Source: Variovorax sp. PAMC26660 (GTDB lineage Bacteria; Pseudomonadota; Gammaproteobacteria; Burkholderiales; Burkholderiaceae_C). From it: DNA of 64,000 nt. This document shows positions 52,481 to 61,589 of this stretch, piece after piece. Position 1 is the stretch's first letter, and each line of letters opens with the position of its first letter. Under the pieces are notes generated by a model. It saw nothing but the letters and a program-made list of their open reading frames with translations. It made no database searches and was not told the DNA's origin. The stretch is from contig NZ_CP060295.1 of assembly GCF_014302995.1 (NCBI RefSeq), forward strand, positions 3,587,501 through 3,651,500, given 5' to 3'. The translations under genes were made by a program, and so were the position numbers.

Positions 52481-53906
52481 GAATCAGACTCCGCAACAAG
52501 ACAACCTGGGGCCGGTCGATGTCGTCATCATGGCGGCCGGCAAGGGCACGCGCATGAAAAGCAAACTGCCCAAAGTGTTGCATCGATTGGGCGGCCGCGC
52601 CTTGCTGGCGCATGTGGCCGCCACCGCCGCGCGCATCGGCGCACGCCATGTGGTGATGGTGACAGGCCACGGCGCGGCCGAGGTCGAGGCCGCCATGGCC
52701 GCCGGCATCGAAGGTTCGACGCTCCGCTTCGCGCGGCAAGAGCCGCAACTCGGCACCGGCCACGCGGTGCAACAAGCCGCGCCGCTTCTGCCTGACGACG
52801 GCACAGTGGTCGTGCTGTCCGGCGACGTGCCGCTGATCGGCGAAGACACCCTGCGCGCCCTGATCGCCGCCAGTGCCGGCCAGCGCCTCGCGCTGCTGAC
52901 CATCGAATTCGACGATCCGACCGGCTATGGCCGCGTGATCCGCTCGGCAGGGCAGGGCGAGGTGACCGCCATCGTCGAGCACAAGGACGCCACCGAAGAA
53001 CAGCGCGCCGTGCGCGAAATCTACAGCGGCGTGATGGCCGTCCCCGCGCGGCTGCTCAAGGGCTGGCTCGCACGGCTGGACAACCACAATGTGCAGGGCG
53101 AGTACTACCTGACCGATGTGGTCAAGCTGGCCTCGGCCGATGGCGTGCCCGTGGTCGCGCACATCACGACCGATGCGCTGCAGGTGGCGGGCATCAACAG
53201 CCCGGCCCAGCTCGCGGCGCTCGAACGCGCATGGCAATTGCGGCAGGCGAATGCGCTGATGGAGCAGGGTGTGCGACTGGCCGACCCGGCGCGTTTCGAT
53301 CTGCGCGGCACGCTGGCCTGCGGGGCCGATGTGGAGATCGACGTCAATTGCGTGTTTGAAGGCGCGGTGTCGCTGGGCGAGGGCGTACGCATCGGCGCCA
53401 ACTGCGTGATTGCCAATGCGCGCATCGAGGCTGGTGCGGTGATTCATCCGTTCACACACATCGAGGGTGAGAAGGCGGGCGTGACGGTGGGCGAGCGGGC
53501 TTTGATCGGCCCCTTCGCGCGGCTGCGGCCCGGTGCACAACTCGGTGCCGAGGTGCACATCGGCAACTTCGTCGAGGTCAAGAATTCGACGCTTGCGGCC
53601 GGCGCGAAGGCCAACCACCTGGCCTATCTGGGCGACGCCACCGTGGGCGAGCGCGTGAACTACGGCGCGGGCAGCATCACGGCCAACTACGACGGCGCCA
53701 ACAAGCACCGCACGGTGATCGAGGCGGATGTGCACGTGGGCAGCAACTGTGTGCTGGTGGCGCCGATCACTTTGGGCGCGGGCGGCACCATCGGTGGTGG
53801 CTCGACGATCAACAAGTCGACCGAGCCTGGGGCGCTGACTGTGGCGCGCAGCAAGCCGGTGAGCTTTCCCAATTGGAAGCGTCCGCAGAAGAAGCCCAAG
53901 GCCTGA
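52479..53906 (+). CDS. glmU: Bifunctional UDP-N-acetylglucosamine pyrophosphorylase / glucosamine-1-phosphate N-acetyltransferase
   Basis: A 475-residue enzyme making UDP-GlcNAc. N-terminal uridylyltransferase: VVIMAAGKGTRMKSKLPKVLH, LSGDVPLI, QGEYYLTDVV; C-terminal left-handed beta-helix with hexapeptide repeats (VRIGANCVIANARIEAGAVIHP, GNFVEVKNSTLAAGAKANHLAYLGD) and KPV...WKRP end. GGGAAGAA upstream of ATG 52479. About 0.9 kb from glmS, separated by the repeat element and an Lrp gene. Confidence 0.96.
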   Translation: MNQTPQQDNLGPVDVVIMAAGKGTRMKSKLPKVLHRLGGRALLAHVAATAARIGARHVVMVTGHGAAEVEAAMAAGIEGSTLRFARQEPQLGTGHAVQQAAPLLPDDGTVVVLSGDVPLIGEDTLRALIAASAGQRLALLTIEFDDPTGYGRVIRSAGQGEVTAIVEHKDATEEQRAVREIYSGVMAVPARLLKGWLARLDNHNVQGEYYLTDVVKLASADGVPVVAHITTDALQVAGINSPAQLAALERAWQLRQANALMEQGVRLADPARFDLRGTLACGADVEIDVNCVFEGAVSLGEGVRIGANCVIANARIEAGAVIHPFTHIEGEKAGVTVGERALIGPFARLRPGAQLGAEVHIGNFVEVKNSTLAAGAKANHLAYLGDATVGERVNYGAGSITANYDGANKHRTVIEADVHVGSNCVLVAPITLGAGGTIGGGSTINKSTEPGALTVARSKPVSFPNWKRPQKKPKA

Positions 53907-53917
53907 GAGGGGCGTTG

Positions 53918-54195
53918 CTGTTCGGGGCGGGTTCGGGTTCATTCAGGGCTTGTGCGAATGACGCCGGGAGCTCCCCTCCGCGAATGTCCCCCGCTTCGCT
54001 CCTCCTTTATTTCGCTGCGGGGAGCACCCGGCGTCATTCGCACCTGGGCACGCTCTGATTGATCCTGCGATCAACCACCGCTCTGTCCAACGCTCACGTC
54101 GATACGGTGCTCTTTTTCGCGAAATAAAGGAGGAGCGAAGCGGGGGACATTCGCGAAAAAGAGCACCGTGTCGGCGTGAGCGACGCCCTGAACAA
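53918..54195. repeat. Two-hairpin MITE-like element, copy 2
   Basis: About 278 bp, the same orientation and layout as 38113-38387. Hairpin A: 53953-53976 with 54019-54042. Hairpin B: 54091-54123 with 54150-54182. Compared with copy 1, stem B carries a paired change (GGGGCTC/GAGCCCC to GGTGCTC/GAGCACC), so pairing is kept. It lies between glmU and the convergent Lrp gene. Confidence 0.85.
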
Positions 54196-54220
54196 CGCCC
54201 TCGAACAGAGGAGCAAGGCC

Positions 54221-54703
54221 TCAACCCAGTGGCACTCGAGGCTCGAACTTCGCGCGCTTGAGGCTGAAGAAGGCCTTGACGTTGCGCACATTGGCATCGG
54301 CCGTGAACAGACGTTGCGTCAAAGCGGCGTAGTCCGGCATGTCGCGCGCCGCCACCACCAACACGAAGTCTGGCCCCGGCGACACACGCCAGCACTGCTG
54401 CACCGCGTCGTCGGAAATCACGCGCGCCTCGAAGGCGTCGAGCGAGGCCGCGTCCTGCCGGTCCAGCGAGATTTCGATCACCGCCTGCAAGCCGTGACCC
54501 AGTACCGTGGCAAGCCGGTCGGGCGAGAGCAGTGCGACCTGGCGCTCGATCAGGCCTTCTTCGCGCAAGCGCTGCACCCGGCGCAGGCAGGTGGGTGGAG
54601 AAATGCCCACCTCTGTGGCCAGGCGCTGGTTGGTCTGCGAGGCATTGCGCTGGAGCGCATCCAGCAAGCGAAGGTCTATTGCATCGAGGGAAAATGATTC
54701 CAT
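54221..54703 (-). CDS. Lrp/AsnC-family transcriptional regulator
   Basis: A 160-residue regulator: N-terminal HTH ([41 protein letters not shown]) and a RAM effector domain ([40 protein letters not shown]). Binds amino acids as effectors in this family. Divergent from glmS with a 137-bp A+T-rich gap holding symmetric and repeated boxes. ATG 54703 ([10 protein letters not shown]) chosen over the extension to 54733. Confidence 0.9.
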   Translation of the reverse strand: MESFSLDAIDLRLLDALQRNASQTNQRLATEVGISPPTCLRRVQRLREEGLIERQVALLSPDRLATVLGHGLQAVIEISLDRQDAASLDAFEARVISDDAVQQCWRVSPGPDFVLVVAARDMPDYAALTQRLFTADANVRNVKAFFSLKRAKFEPRVPLG

Positions 54704-54760
54704 ATTCAATGAAATTATGGAATAAAAATCCAAATAGCAAATCCCAAGGAATAAAAGTCC
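54700..54760. promoter_or_regulatory. Candidate Lrp-type operators between lrp-like gene and glmS
   Basis: CCATA-N11-TATGG (54700-54720) spans the regulator's own start codon. Two 13-mers, GGAATAAAAATCC (54719-54731) and GGAATAAAAGTCC (54748-54760), lie 29 bp apart. A+T-rich phased boxes fit cooperative Lrp-family binding. Confidence 0.45.
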
Positions 54761-54840
54761 AGATTCATGGAAATTTTGAATACATATTTCTTCAATGCAT
54801 TCCTACCATCGAGACCTTCTTCATTCAAAGGCAGATCACC

Positions 54841-56721
54841 ATGTGCGGCATCGTCGGGGCAGCGTCCCATCGCAACATCGTTCCGGTCCTGGTCCAGGGC
54901 CTCCAGCGGCTCGAATACCGCGGCTATGACTCGTGCGGCGTGGCTGTGCATGCGGGCGGCCTGACGCGCGCGCGCACCACCTCCCGCGTGGCGGACTTGG
55001 TGACCCAAGTGCGCGACGACAAAGTCGAAGGCCTGACCGGCATCGCCCACACGCGCTGGGCCACGCATGGCGCGCCGGTCGTGCACAACGCCCATCCGCA
55101 CTTCAGCCACGGCCCCGGCACCGATGCACAGGGCACGCGCCCCGGCCGCATCGCGCTCGTGCACAACGGCATCATCGAAAACCACGAAACGCTGCGCGCC
55201 GCGCTCGAAGCCAAGGGCTACGTGTTCGAGAGCCAGACCGACACCGAGGTCATCGCCCACCTCGTCGACAGCCTCTACGACGGCGACCTGTTCGAGGCCG
55301 TGAAGGCCGCCGTGCTGCAACTGCACGGCGCCTACGCCATTGCCGTGATCTGCCGCGACGAGCCGCAGCGCGTGGTCGGTGCGCGCGCCGGCTCGCCGCT
55401 GATCCTCGGCGCGGGCAAGGACGGCGCCGAGAACTTCCTCGCCAGCGACGCGATGGCGCTCGCCGGCGTGACCGACCAGATCATCTATCTGGAAGAAGGC
55501 GACGTGGTCGACCTGCAACCCGGCAAGTACTGGATCGTCGACAAGAACCACAAGCCAGTCACCCGCCAGGTGCGCACCGTGCACGCCCACAGCGGCGCGG
55601 CCGAACTCGGCCCCTATCGCCACTACATGCAGAAGGAAATCTTCGAGCAGCCGCGCGCCATCGGTGACACGCTCGAAGGCGTGGAAGGCATCGTGCCCGA
55701 GCTGTTCGACGGCGTGGGGCAAGACGGCGCGACAGGCGCGAGCGCGCACCGCGTGTTCCAGGACATCGACAAGATACTCATCCTGGCCTGCGGCACCAGC
55801 TACTACAGCGGCTGTACGGCCAAGTACTGGCTCGAAGGCATCGCGAAGATTTCCACGCAAGTAGAGATCGCGAGCGAATACCGCTACCGCGACTCCGTGC
55901 CCGACCCGAAGACGCTGGTGGTCACCATCAGCCAGTCGGGCGAAACCGCCGACACGCTGGCCGCGCTGAAGCACGCGCGCTCGCTCGGCATGGAACAGAC
56001 GCTGACCATCTGCAACGTCGCCACCAGCGCGATGGTGCGTGAATGCAAGCTGGCGTACATCACGCGCGCCGGCGTCGAGATCGGCGTGGCATCGACCAAG
56101 GCCTTCACCACGCAACTGGCCGGGCTGTTCCTGCTCACGCTTGCCATTGCACAGGCCAAGGGCCGTCTGAGCGATGCCGACGAAGCGCGCTACCTGAAGG
56201 AAATGCGCCACCTGCCCGTCGCACTGCAGTCGGTGCTGGCGCTGGAGCCGCAAATCATCGGCTGGGCCGAAGACTTCGCGCGCAAGGACAACGCGCTGTT
56301 CCTGGGCCGTGGGTTGCATTACCCGATCGCGCTCGAAGGCGCGCTCAAGCTCAAGGAAGTGACCTACATCCACGCCGAGGCCTATGCGGCCGGCGAACTC
56401 AAGCACGGCCCGCTCGCGCTGGTCACGAGTGAGATGCCTGTGGTGGCTGTCGCGCCCAACGACGCGCTGCTCGAAAAGCTCAAGAGCAACCTGCAGGAAG
56501 TGCGCGCGCGTGGCGGTGTGCTGTACGTACTGGCCGACGGCGACACGAAGATCAAGAGCAGCGAAGGCCTGCACGTGATCCGCATGCCCGAGCACTACGG
56601 CGCGCTGTCGCCGATCCTGCACGTGGTGCCGCTGCAGTTGCTGGCGTATCACACGGCGTGTGCGCGCGGGACCGATGTGGACAAGCCGCGCAACCTCGCG
56701 AAGAGTGTGACGGTCGAGTGA
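54841..56721 (+). CDS. glmS: Glutamine-fructose-6-phosphate aminotransferase (isomerizing)
   Basis: A 626-residue enzyme making glucosamine-6-phosphate, the first step to UDP-GlcNAc. N-terminal Ntn glutaminase with catalytic Cys2 ([12 protein letters not shown]), [22 protein letters not shown]; two SIS sugar-isomerase domains ([48 protein letters not shown]); and the typical C-terminal [13 protein letters not shown]. Functionally paired with the nearby glmU. Possible control by the divergent Lrp. Confidence 0.97.
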   Translation: MCGIVGAASHRNIVPVLVQGLQRLEYRGYDSCGVAVHAGGLTRARTTSRVADLVTQVRDDKVEGLTGIAHTRWATHGAPVVHNAHPHFSHGPGTDAQGTRPGRIALVHNGIIENHETLRAALEAKGYVFESQTDTEVIAHLVDSLYDGDLFEAVKAAVLQLHGAYAIAVICRDEPQRVVGARAGSPLILGAGKDGAENFLASDAMALAGVTDQIIYLEEGDVVDLQPGKYWIVDKNHKPVTRQVRTVHAHSGAAELGPYRHYMQKEIFEQPRAIGDTLEGVEGIVPELFDGVGQDGATGASAHRVFQDIDKILILACGTSYYSGCTAKYWLEGIAKISTQVEIASEYRYRDSVPDPKTLVVTISQSGETADTLAALKHARSLGMEQTLTICNVATSAMVRECKLAYITRAGVEIGVASTKAFTTQLAGLFLLTLAIAQAKGRLSDADEARYLKEMRHLPVALQSVLALEPQIIGWAEDFARKDNALFLGRGLHYPIALEGALKLKEVTYIHAEAYAAGELKHGPLALVTSEMPVVAVAPNDALLEKLKSNLQEVRARGGVLYVLADGDTKIKSSEGLHVIRMPEHYGALSPILHVVPLQLLAYHTACARGTDVDKPRNLAKSVTVE

Positions 56722-56865
56722 GTTCGCCTCGTGCGCAAGGAGCTGTTCTTTGCCATTAATGTCTGAAACAAGCCCATCAGCCGGCGTGAACGTTGGCGGC
56801 GTGGGGCATCCGTTGCAAGCTGGCCATCATCGGTCAGTCATGCGTCCACCCGTTACGACCGGTCT

Positions 56866-56880
56866 AGACTGGTTGCAGAC
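56866..56880 (+). repeat. 15-bp direct repeat, left copy
   Basis: AGACTGGTTGCAGAC, found again in the same orientation at 59457-59471. The two copies bracket the 2.6-kb gene-poor stretch of small unknown genes downstream of glmS. Confidence 0.5.
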
Positions 56881-56901
56881 CAGCGCTCCTCACAATAGAT
56901 A

Positions 56902-57162
56902 GTGTCAAGTAATAGCCTGGAAATAATCAAAATGATGGATTGGGTCCCTATAGTCTTCGTTACGTTCAAGGTTCTCGTGTTCGGCACGGGCATGTTCTTC
57001 GCCATCAAGTGGCACTATGAGCGAGGGAAGAAGGAGAAGCAGAGCGCGGTGCTACGCGCGGGCGGCAAGGTGGCCGCAGTCTTCGTGCTATCGCTCCTGG
57101 GCCTCTCGCTCATCACCTTCGGCCTTTGCCGGATGCTCGGTTTGGACTTGACCTTCCCATGA
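56902..57162 (+). CDS. Small membrane protein of unknown function
   Basis: An 86-residue frame with two membrane segments (WVPIVFVTFKVLVFGTGMFF and VAAVFVLSLLGLSLITFGL) separated by a basic loop (KWHYERGKKEKQS). Base composition is less GC-rich than the surrounding core genes. Start either GTG 56902 or ATG 56932; no strong Shine-Dalgarno at either. No recognised family. Membrane topology supports that it is a real gene, but it stands in an accessory region. Confidence 0.5.
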   Translation: MSSNSLEIIKMMDWVPIVFVTFKVLVFGTGMFFAIKWHYERGKKEKQSAVLRAGGKVAAVFVLSLLGLSLITFGLCRMLGLDLTFP

Positions 57163-57312
57163 TGGCAAACAATAGGCGGCCGATATCCAGTTATGCGGCA
57201 GCCATTCCCCGCTGCGGCTATCGGGCAGCGTCGGCACGCGGCCACAAGCGGCCTCTCGTCACACCGCCCAAGAAAAATACCAACTCGCACAACCAGTGAG
57301 GACACACAAATC

Positions 57313-57657
57313 TTGATCGGCATCACGTTCATCTACGAAGAGAACCCCGAACGCCTGCGGCCGCTGGAAGAAGATGGCCCTGACGCACTACACGACCTGA
57401 CAGTGGTCAACATGGAAGTGATGAATTCGCTGGACTTTGCAGTTCTATGTGGCAAGTCGGTGAAATGGAACCAGGGCGAACCTGCTGTACTGCGGGATGA
57501 CTTGGTGGTCGTTCGAGTCGCGCCTGAAGCGTTGGATCACGTCCTCGGTGGCCAGCATGCCCGCCTCAATTCAGATCAGCTTGCCGACTTGGATCGGCTG
57601 AAAATGTTCGTGATGCAGCATGGCAAAGAACATGCGTGGGAGTTCGCAACGTTCTAG
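57313..57657 (+). CDS. Hypothetical protein
   Basis: From TTG 57313 (ILIGITFIYEENPERLRPL) the frame encodes 114 residues, acidic overall, without signal peptide or membrane segment. GAGG lies 11 nt before the TTG. The frame continues upstream to 57193 but with low-complexity Arg/Ser-rich residues that look non-coding. No family recognised; it could be an immunity-type or stand-alone accessory protein, which is a guess from size, charge and context only. Confidence 0.4.
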   Translation: MIGITFIYEENPERLRPLEEDGPDALHDLTVVNMEVMNSLDFAVLCGKSVKWNQGEPAVLRDDLVVVRVAPEALDHVLGGQHARLNSDQLADLDRLKMFVMQHGKEHAWEFATF

Positions 57658-57805
57658 TTTTTTTGCAGAACTCGTGGCAGCCGACCGGTTGAATCCGTCG
57701 CCCATAGCTGAAGTTAACCTGCAGCCAACAGAAGCGTCGAAGGCTTCTGGAGCCTTTCATAATCAAAACCTGCCCCCCGCTTGTTCGAGATGCCGACCTT
57801 TCGTT

Positions 57806-58288
57806 ATGGATAAATTCTTGCTGCAACAGCAGGTGCTGGAACGGCTCGCCGAAGACCTGCTGCAAGCCGAACAGGCAGTGCGGGCAGCCCATGAAACGGC
57901 GACTCACGAAGAAAACATCGCCGAAAACAAATACGACACATTGGGACTCGAAGCCGCCTACCTGGCCACCGGCCAAGCTCGGCGCGCCGAAGCCATACGC
58001 CAGGCGATGGCCAATTGGCGCCGATTCCGCCCGCGTCCCTACGACGCCATCAAAGGCATACAGCTCGGCTCGCTGGTCTGCCTGGTCGATTCCGACGACA
58101 AGCAGCAACAACTCTTTCTCGGCCCGGATGGGGGCAGCATGAAGTTGGTCAGCGGCACTCAGCTTGTTCAGGTCATCAGCAGCGAAGCCCCTTTGGGTAG
58201 GGCAATGCTGGGCAAATGCGAGGGTGATGAGGTGTCGATACAGGTCGCTCCAATCCGACAGCAGTTTGAGGTGCTGCGGGTTCTTTAA
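57806..58288 (+). CDS. GreA/GreB-like protein (Rnk/Gre C-domain)
   Basis: A 160-residue protein. N-terminal coiled coil (LLQQQVLERLAEDLLQAEQAVRAAHETATHEENIAENKYDT), then LGLEAAYLATGQARRAEAI, and a C-terminal beta-rich domain IQLGSLVCLVDSDDKQQQLFLGPDGG ... APLGRAMLGKCEGDEVSIQV that matches the FKBP-like C domain of Gre factors and Rnk (SPLGxALxGKxxGDxVxV). Likely binds RNA polymerase secondary channel or core; the Gre tip acids sit in the coiled-coil turn (EENIAENKYDT). ATG 57806 has only a weak Shine-Dalgarno. Confidence 0.72.
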   Translation: MDKFLLQQQVLERLAEDLLQAEQAVRAAHETATHEENIAENKYDTLGLEAAYLATGQARRAEAIRQAMANWRRFRPRPYDAIKGIQLGSLVCLVDSDDKQQQLFLGPDGGSMKLVSGTQLVQVISSEAPLGRAMLGKCEGDEVSIQVAPIRQQFEVLRVL

Positions 58289-58700
58289 GCCGCAAGCAAG
58301 TTCACGCCGAATTGGCCGAGGTCAGCAGACATGCAGGCGTCGTGAACGTACCGGCTGACCAGCAAGGTCAGCAGTACTTAAAACCGGCCACTGGGTCGAG
58401 ATGACACTGGCGCATGAATGACCGCTGCGTGGCCAGGACCGTGAACTCAGGAGGCCGACATCACCGGCCGCAACCGCTGCATAGCCGCCATCAGCAGACC
58501 AACGTCGAACGCTCGCAACGGGTCGACTGTGTAATTCACAGACTAACGCAGCAGACATTTGGTCAGCTTTGACCAGACGCCAAGCAAATCAGGGTAGATA
58601 AAGCCTCCATCCACAGTTGGCTGAAATCGCGCAGCGACGAAGGCTCTGGTTGCTATCGAGCGGCAGTGGCCAGAGTGGCTGAACTCCTGTCTGTCTCGGG
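58289..58700. other. Gap with no recognisable gene
   Basis: About 410 bp between the Gre-like and DUF1993 genes. Short frames on both strands lack start signals and known motifs. Degenerate CCGCT/GGCC-rich words suggest decayed sequence. No repeat or RNA gene recognised. Confidence 0.4.
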
Positions 58701-59210
58701 TTAGTAGGCACCCATGTAGTCGCGCTTACCGATCTCAATACCATTGTGTCGCAAGATGGCATAGGTGGTGGTCACGTGGAAGAAAAACTGCGGCAGTCCA
58801 TAGTGCAGAAGATATGCGCTTGCGGTCAGCTTCTTTTCCTTTGGGGTGCCGGGGCGCAATACGATCTCGCGGCTCTCGCTTGAATCAAATTGCTCAGACT
58901 TGAAGGAGCCGATATGGGCCAAAGCTTTGGCGATCAACGCTTGCAGGTCGGCGAAGCTGACCTCAGTGTCGGGCCAGGACGGCACCTCGGCACCAGCCAG
59001 GCGGGAGGCAATGCCCTTGGAGAAATCTGCGGCGATCTGTACCTGACGTACCAGCGGAAACATGTCGGGGAACAGCCGCGCCTGCAGCAGCGCATTTGGA
59101 TCGATATTTTTTTGCGTCGCGTGGTCTTCGGCCTTCTTGAGCACGTCGGACAGGGCGCGCAGCATCTGCTGCATGACGGGAACGGAGGCGTTGTACAGCG
59201 GGCTGGTCAT
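58701..59210 (-). CDS. DUF1993-family protein
   Basis: A 169-residue helical protein with the DUF1993 pattern: NASVPVMQQMLRALSDVLKKAEDHA, ARLFPDMFPLVRQVQIAADFSKGIASRLAG, and the C-terminal FFFHVTTTYAILRHNGIEIGKRDYMG. Related to the DinB-like four-helix fold; function unknown. ATG 59210 begins MTSPLYNASV. It is isolated, with gene-free sequence on both sides. Confidence 0.85.
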   Translation of the reverse strand: MTSPLYNASVPVMQQMLRALSDVLKKAEDHATQKNIDPNALLQARLFPDMFPLVRQVQIAADFSKGIASRLAGAEVPSWPDTEVSFADLQALIAKALAHIGSFKSEQFDSSESREIVLRPGTPKEKKLTASAYLLHYGLPQFFFHVTTTYAILRHNGIEIGKRDYMGAY

Positions 59211-59679
59211 AGTGAGTTCATTTTTAAAATTGGGCACGATGGCCCGAGTTGGCGTGGCAGAGGCCCTGCCGACCATGTAAGGCTAACAGCACAGGGCGAA
59301 CTGAATCGCCCCGGCTCTTGTGGCCAGCTTTTCTTCCCGCTGGTAGTCGGAGCAGCCGCGTTGAAGGGCAGTTCACTAGCAAGAAGCGGACGTCAATTTG
59401 CAGACGCCCGACAGACCGCGATCGCTGCATTGCCGCCCTTCAGGTATGCCCGCTCCAGACTGGTTGCAGACATCTCTGCCATCGCCGCAAAAACGGTTGC
59501 TCACGAGACTGCAAATAGAGGACTGTTAGAGCGCACTGCCGTCATTCGAGGCGGATTAGGGCAGTCGCCGCGCATCGACAACAAGCGCCGGAGCAGGCGA
59601 AGACCGCAGGCTAGCGTACTGGAACCGGGCGACAGCGTCGACTTGGTGTTTCACGACCTATGGACCAGAACTGTATTGT
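59211..59679. other. Gap with no recognisable gene
   Basis: About 470 bp between the DUF1993 start and the end of the TetR gene. It contains the right copy of the AGACTGGTTGCAGAC direct repeat (59457-59471). The open frames here have no family character. Probably decayed sequence plus the DUF1993 promoter. Confidence 0.4.
59457..59471 (+). repeat. 15-bp direct repeat, right copy
   Basis: Identical to 56866-56880 and in the same orientation. See the left copy. Confidence 0.5.
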
Positions 59680-60315
59680 TCAGCCGTCCCGGTCGATCTC
59701 TTCCTCCAGCATGGCAAGCGCACCGACGATGAGTGCATTCATGCCCTGAACGAGCTCGGTCTCCATCTCGGCCTCTTCCGCCGCGCGGTCTGCGCCTTCG
59801 AGCGGTTCCCGGCCTGCCACGGAATACACCGTGTCGGCCACGGCAATGCAGTGGAATGCCACGGTCGCCAGCAACCATCGCGCATGCGCCTTGGAGATGC
59901 CGTAGGCCTTCGCGATATGGCTCTGGTGCCCGTCGATCTTGGCGATCATGGGCCGTGTCGCGGCCAACCTGCGGATCACGAAAGGCGTGAGCCCGGGATG
60001 CGCCTTGACGAACTCCCGTGCCGACGCGGTGAACACAGTCAGGTACGTCTTCAGTTCATCGCGCCCTGTGCCGCATGCCTGCGGAATCTGCCATCGGCTG
60101 AAGATTTCTTCGGCGACCAGGCGCTTGAGCGCTTCCAGACTCGGAACGTGCTTGTAGAGCGCCATGTGACTGACCCCGAGCGCTGCGGCGACACCGACAA
60201 AGGTGATGTTTGGCAGGCCGATCTCGATGCCCGCCTCGGCGATCCGCTCGCGTGTGATGGTGCGTGGACGCCCACGCGTCGCAGGTGTTGTTTGTGGCGG
60301 TTTGCCGTCACCCAC
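59680..60315 (-). CDS. TetR/AcrR-family transcriptional regulator
   Basis: A 211-residue regulator: N-terminal GRPRTITRERIAEAGIEIGLPNITFVGVAAALGVSHMALYKHVPS (HTH) and a ligand domain ending in an acidic tail. The start is GTG 60315, six bp after the LysR stop on the same strand, so the two regulators are probably co-transcribed. Target genes are not evident from the window; a candidate is a neighbouring catabolic cluster beyond it. Confidence 0.85.
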   Translation of the reverse strand: MGDGKPPQTTPATRGRPRTITRERIAEAGIEIGLPNITFVGVAAALGVSHMALYKHVPSLEALKRLVAEEIFSRWQIPQACGTGRDELKTYLTVFTASAREFVKAHPGLTPFVIRRLAATRPMIAKIDGHQSHIAKAYGISKAHARWLLATVAFHCIAVADTVYSVAGREPLEGADRAAEEAEMETELVQGMNALIVGALAMLEEEIDRDG

Positions 60316-60321
60316 TCAGTC

Positions 60322-61227
60322 TCAGTCATCGGCGCTGGCACTTACAAAGGCATCCTTGAACGCGATCAGAAGCGGCGACTTGGCAGCGCCCGCGCGCGTC
60401 ATGACGACACCCGTCCTTGGCAGCTGCAAGGCCGGCAGATCCAGCACATGCAAATCAGCGCCATCGACCTGCCGCAGCGATGCCAGGGGCGCCAGCGTGA
60501 TCAGATCCGTGGCCCTGATCAGCGTGAGGTGGAAATTGGAGTACGTCTCAGCCTGGACCGCCACTCTTGGGGATTTGAGCTTGTGGCTAGCAAAAACCGC
60601 ATTCAGCGCACGCCAGATGCTCGATTGGGGCGCTGCAAAAACCCACTCGTAGTCCTGCAGGTCGGCAAGCTCCACTTTGGCGAGCAACGAGAGAGGATGA
60701 CCTGCACGCACGACGGGTCGACAGCGATCGATGCCGAACACCGTGCAGTCGCATCCATTCGCATCTTCCACATTGGTTGACAGCACCGCTATATCCAACT
60801 CGCCACTTCGCACGGCTTGAATCATGAGCCTGTCGGACTGCCCTACGCGCATCCTCACGCGCAGCTTCGGGTGTGCGCGCAACAAGCCGCTCAGCGCATC
60901 GGCGACCGCTTCGGCCCTCGTCATGTCTGCAAAGCCGATGCGCAGCAACCCGCCTCTTGCACGCTGCATTTCCGAGGTCACGCGAATGGCGTCGCCGTAA
61001 CAGGCACTCAGATTCCGCGCTGCACCGAGAAAGCGTTGGCCAGCGGTGGTGAGGCGTGTCTGGCCGGAATTGGGCTCGAACAGTTGCAGGCCAAGATCAT
61101 TCTCAAGGCGCTGCACAGCCTTGCTCAAAGTCGATTGAGTGAGAACGGCCTTCGCTGCGGCTTGTGCCAGGCCGCCTGCCGACACAACGGCCAGAAAGTA
61201 GTCGATATCGCGAAGCGTAAGACTCAC
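60322..61227 (-). CDS. LysR-family transcriptional regulator (paralogue 1)
   Basis: A 301-residue regulator: HTH LRDIDYFLAVVSAGGLAQAAAKAVLTQSTLSKAVQRLE and effector domain (LLRIGFADMTRAEAVADALSG, SGELDIAVLS). GTG 61227 has GAGGAGGT five nt upstream. It is clearly similar along its length to the divergent LysR at 61590 (DIDxFLAV, GYADAxRxxxEx, LxRIGF, QAxRxGELDxA), indicating an old duplication. Confidence 0.88.
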   Translation of the reverse strand: MSLTLRDIDYFLAVVSAGGLAQAAAKAVLTQSTLSKAVQRLENDLGLQLFEPNSGQTRLTTAGQRFLGAARNLSACYGDAIRVTSEMQRARGGLLRIGFADMTRAEAVADALSGLLRAHPKLRVRMRVGQSDRLMIQAVRSGELDIAVLSTNVEDANGCDCTVFGIDRCRPVVRAGHPLSLLAKVELADLQDYEWVFAAPQSSIWRALNAVFASHKLKSPRVAVQAETYSNFHLTLIRATDLITLAPLASLRQVDGADLHVLDLPALQLPRTGVVMTRAGAAKSPLLIAFKDAFVSASADD

Positions 61228-61589
61228 GACAGACCTCCTCGGATCAAAGAATCAATCGGTCACACGCAGTGTATGTATTTTGGCGGGGGCGATTTTCTGC
61301 CGGCGTCGATGCTGCAAGCCGCCCTGAATTCGCTCCCGATGCAGACGGTTATCAGAGATCACGTGGTTTGGAATGAATACATCGACGGCGCAGACCTAGA
61401 CTTCATTTTCGGAAGGGGAGGAGACGAGCGCACATTCCTTGTGCGGAACATCAAGGCATGGTCGAGAGGGGACATCAAGAAAAAGGCCCGCAGGGGAGGA
61501 GCACAGCGGCGTGCGCTCCCCCGCGCCAGCCAAGCTGGTTCTTACCGTCCTTCATTCGCGCCGTGGCAGCGAGCCACTAGCACGCGGCC
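61228..61589. other. Divergent intergenic region between two LysR genes
   Basis: About 360 bp between the two divergent LysR genes. It should hold both promoters and LysR boxes; I could not single out a specific one. Short frames inside it have no family character. Confidence 0.4.

Noticed and set aside
54715..56652. 645-codon minus-strand frame opposite glmS
   Set aside because: Antisense shadow of glmS.
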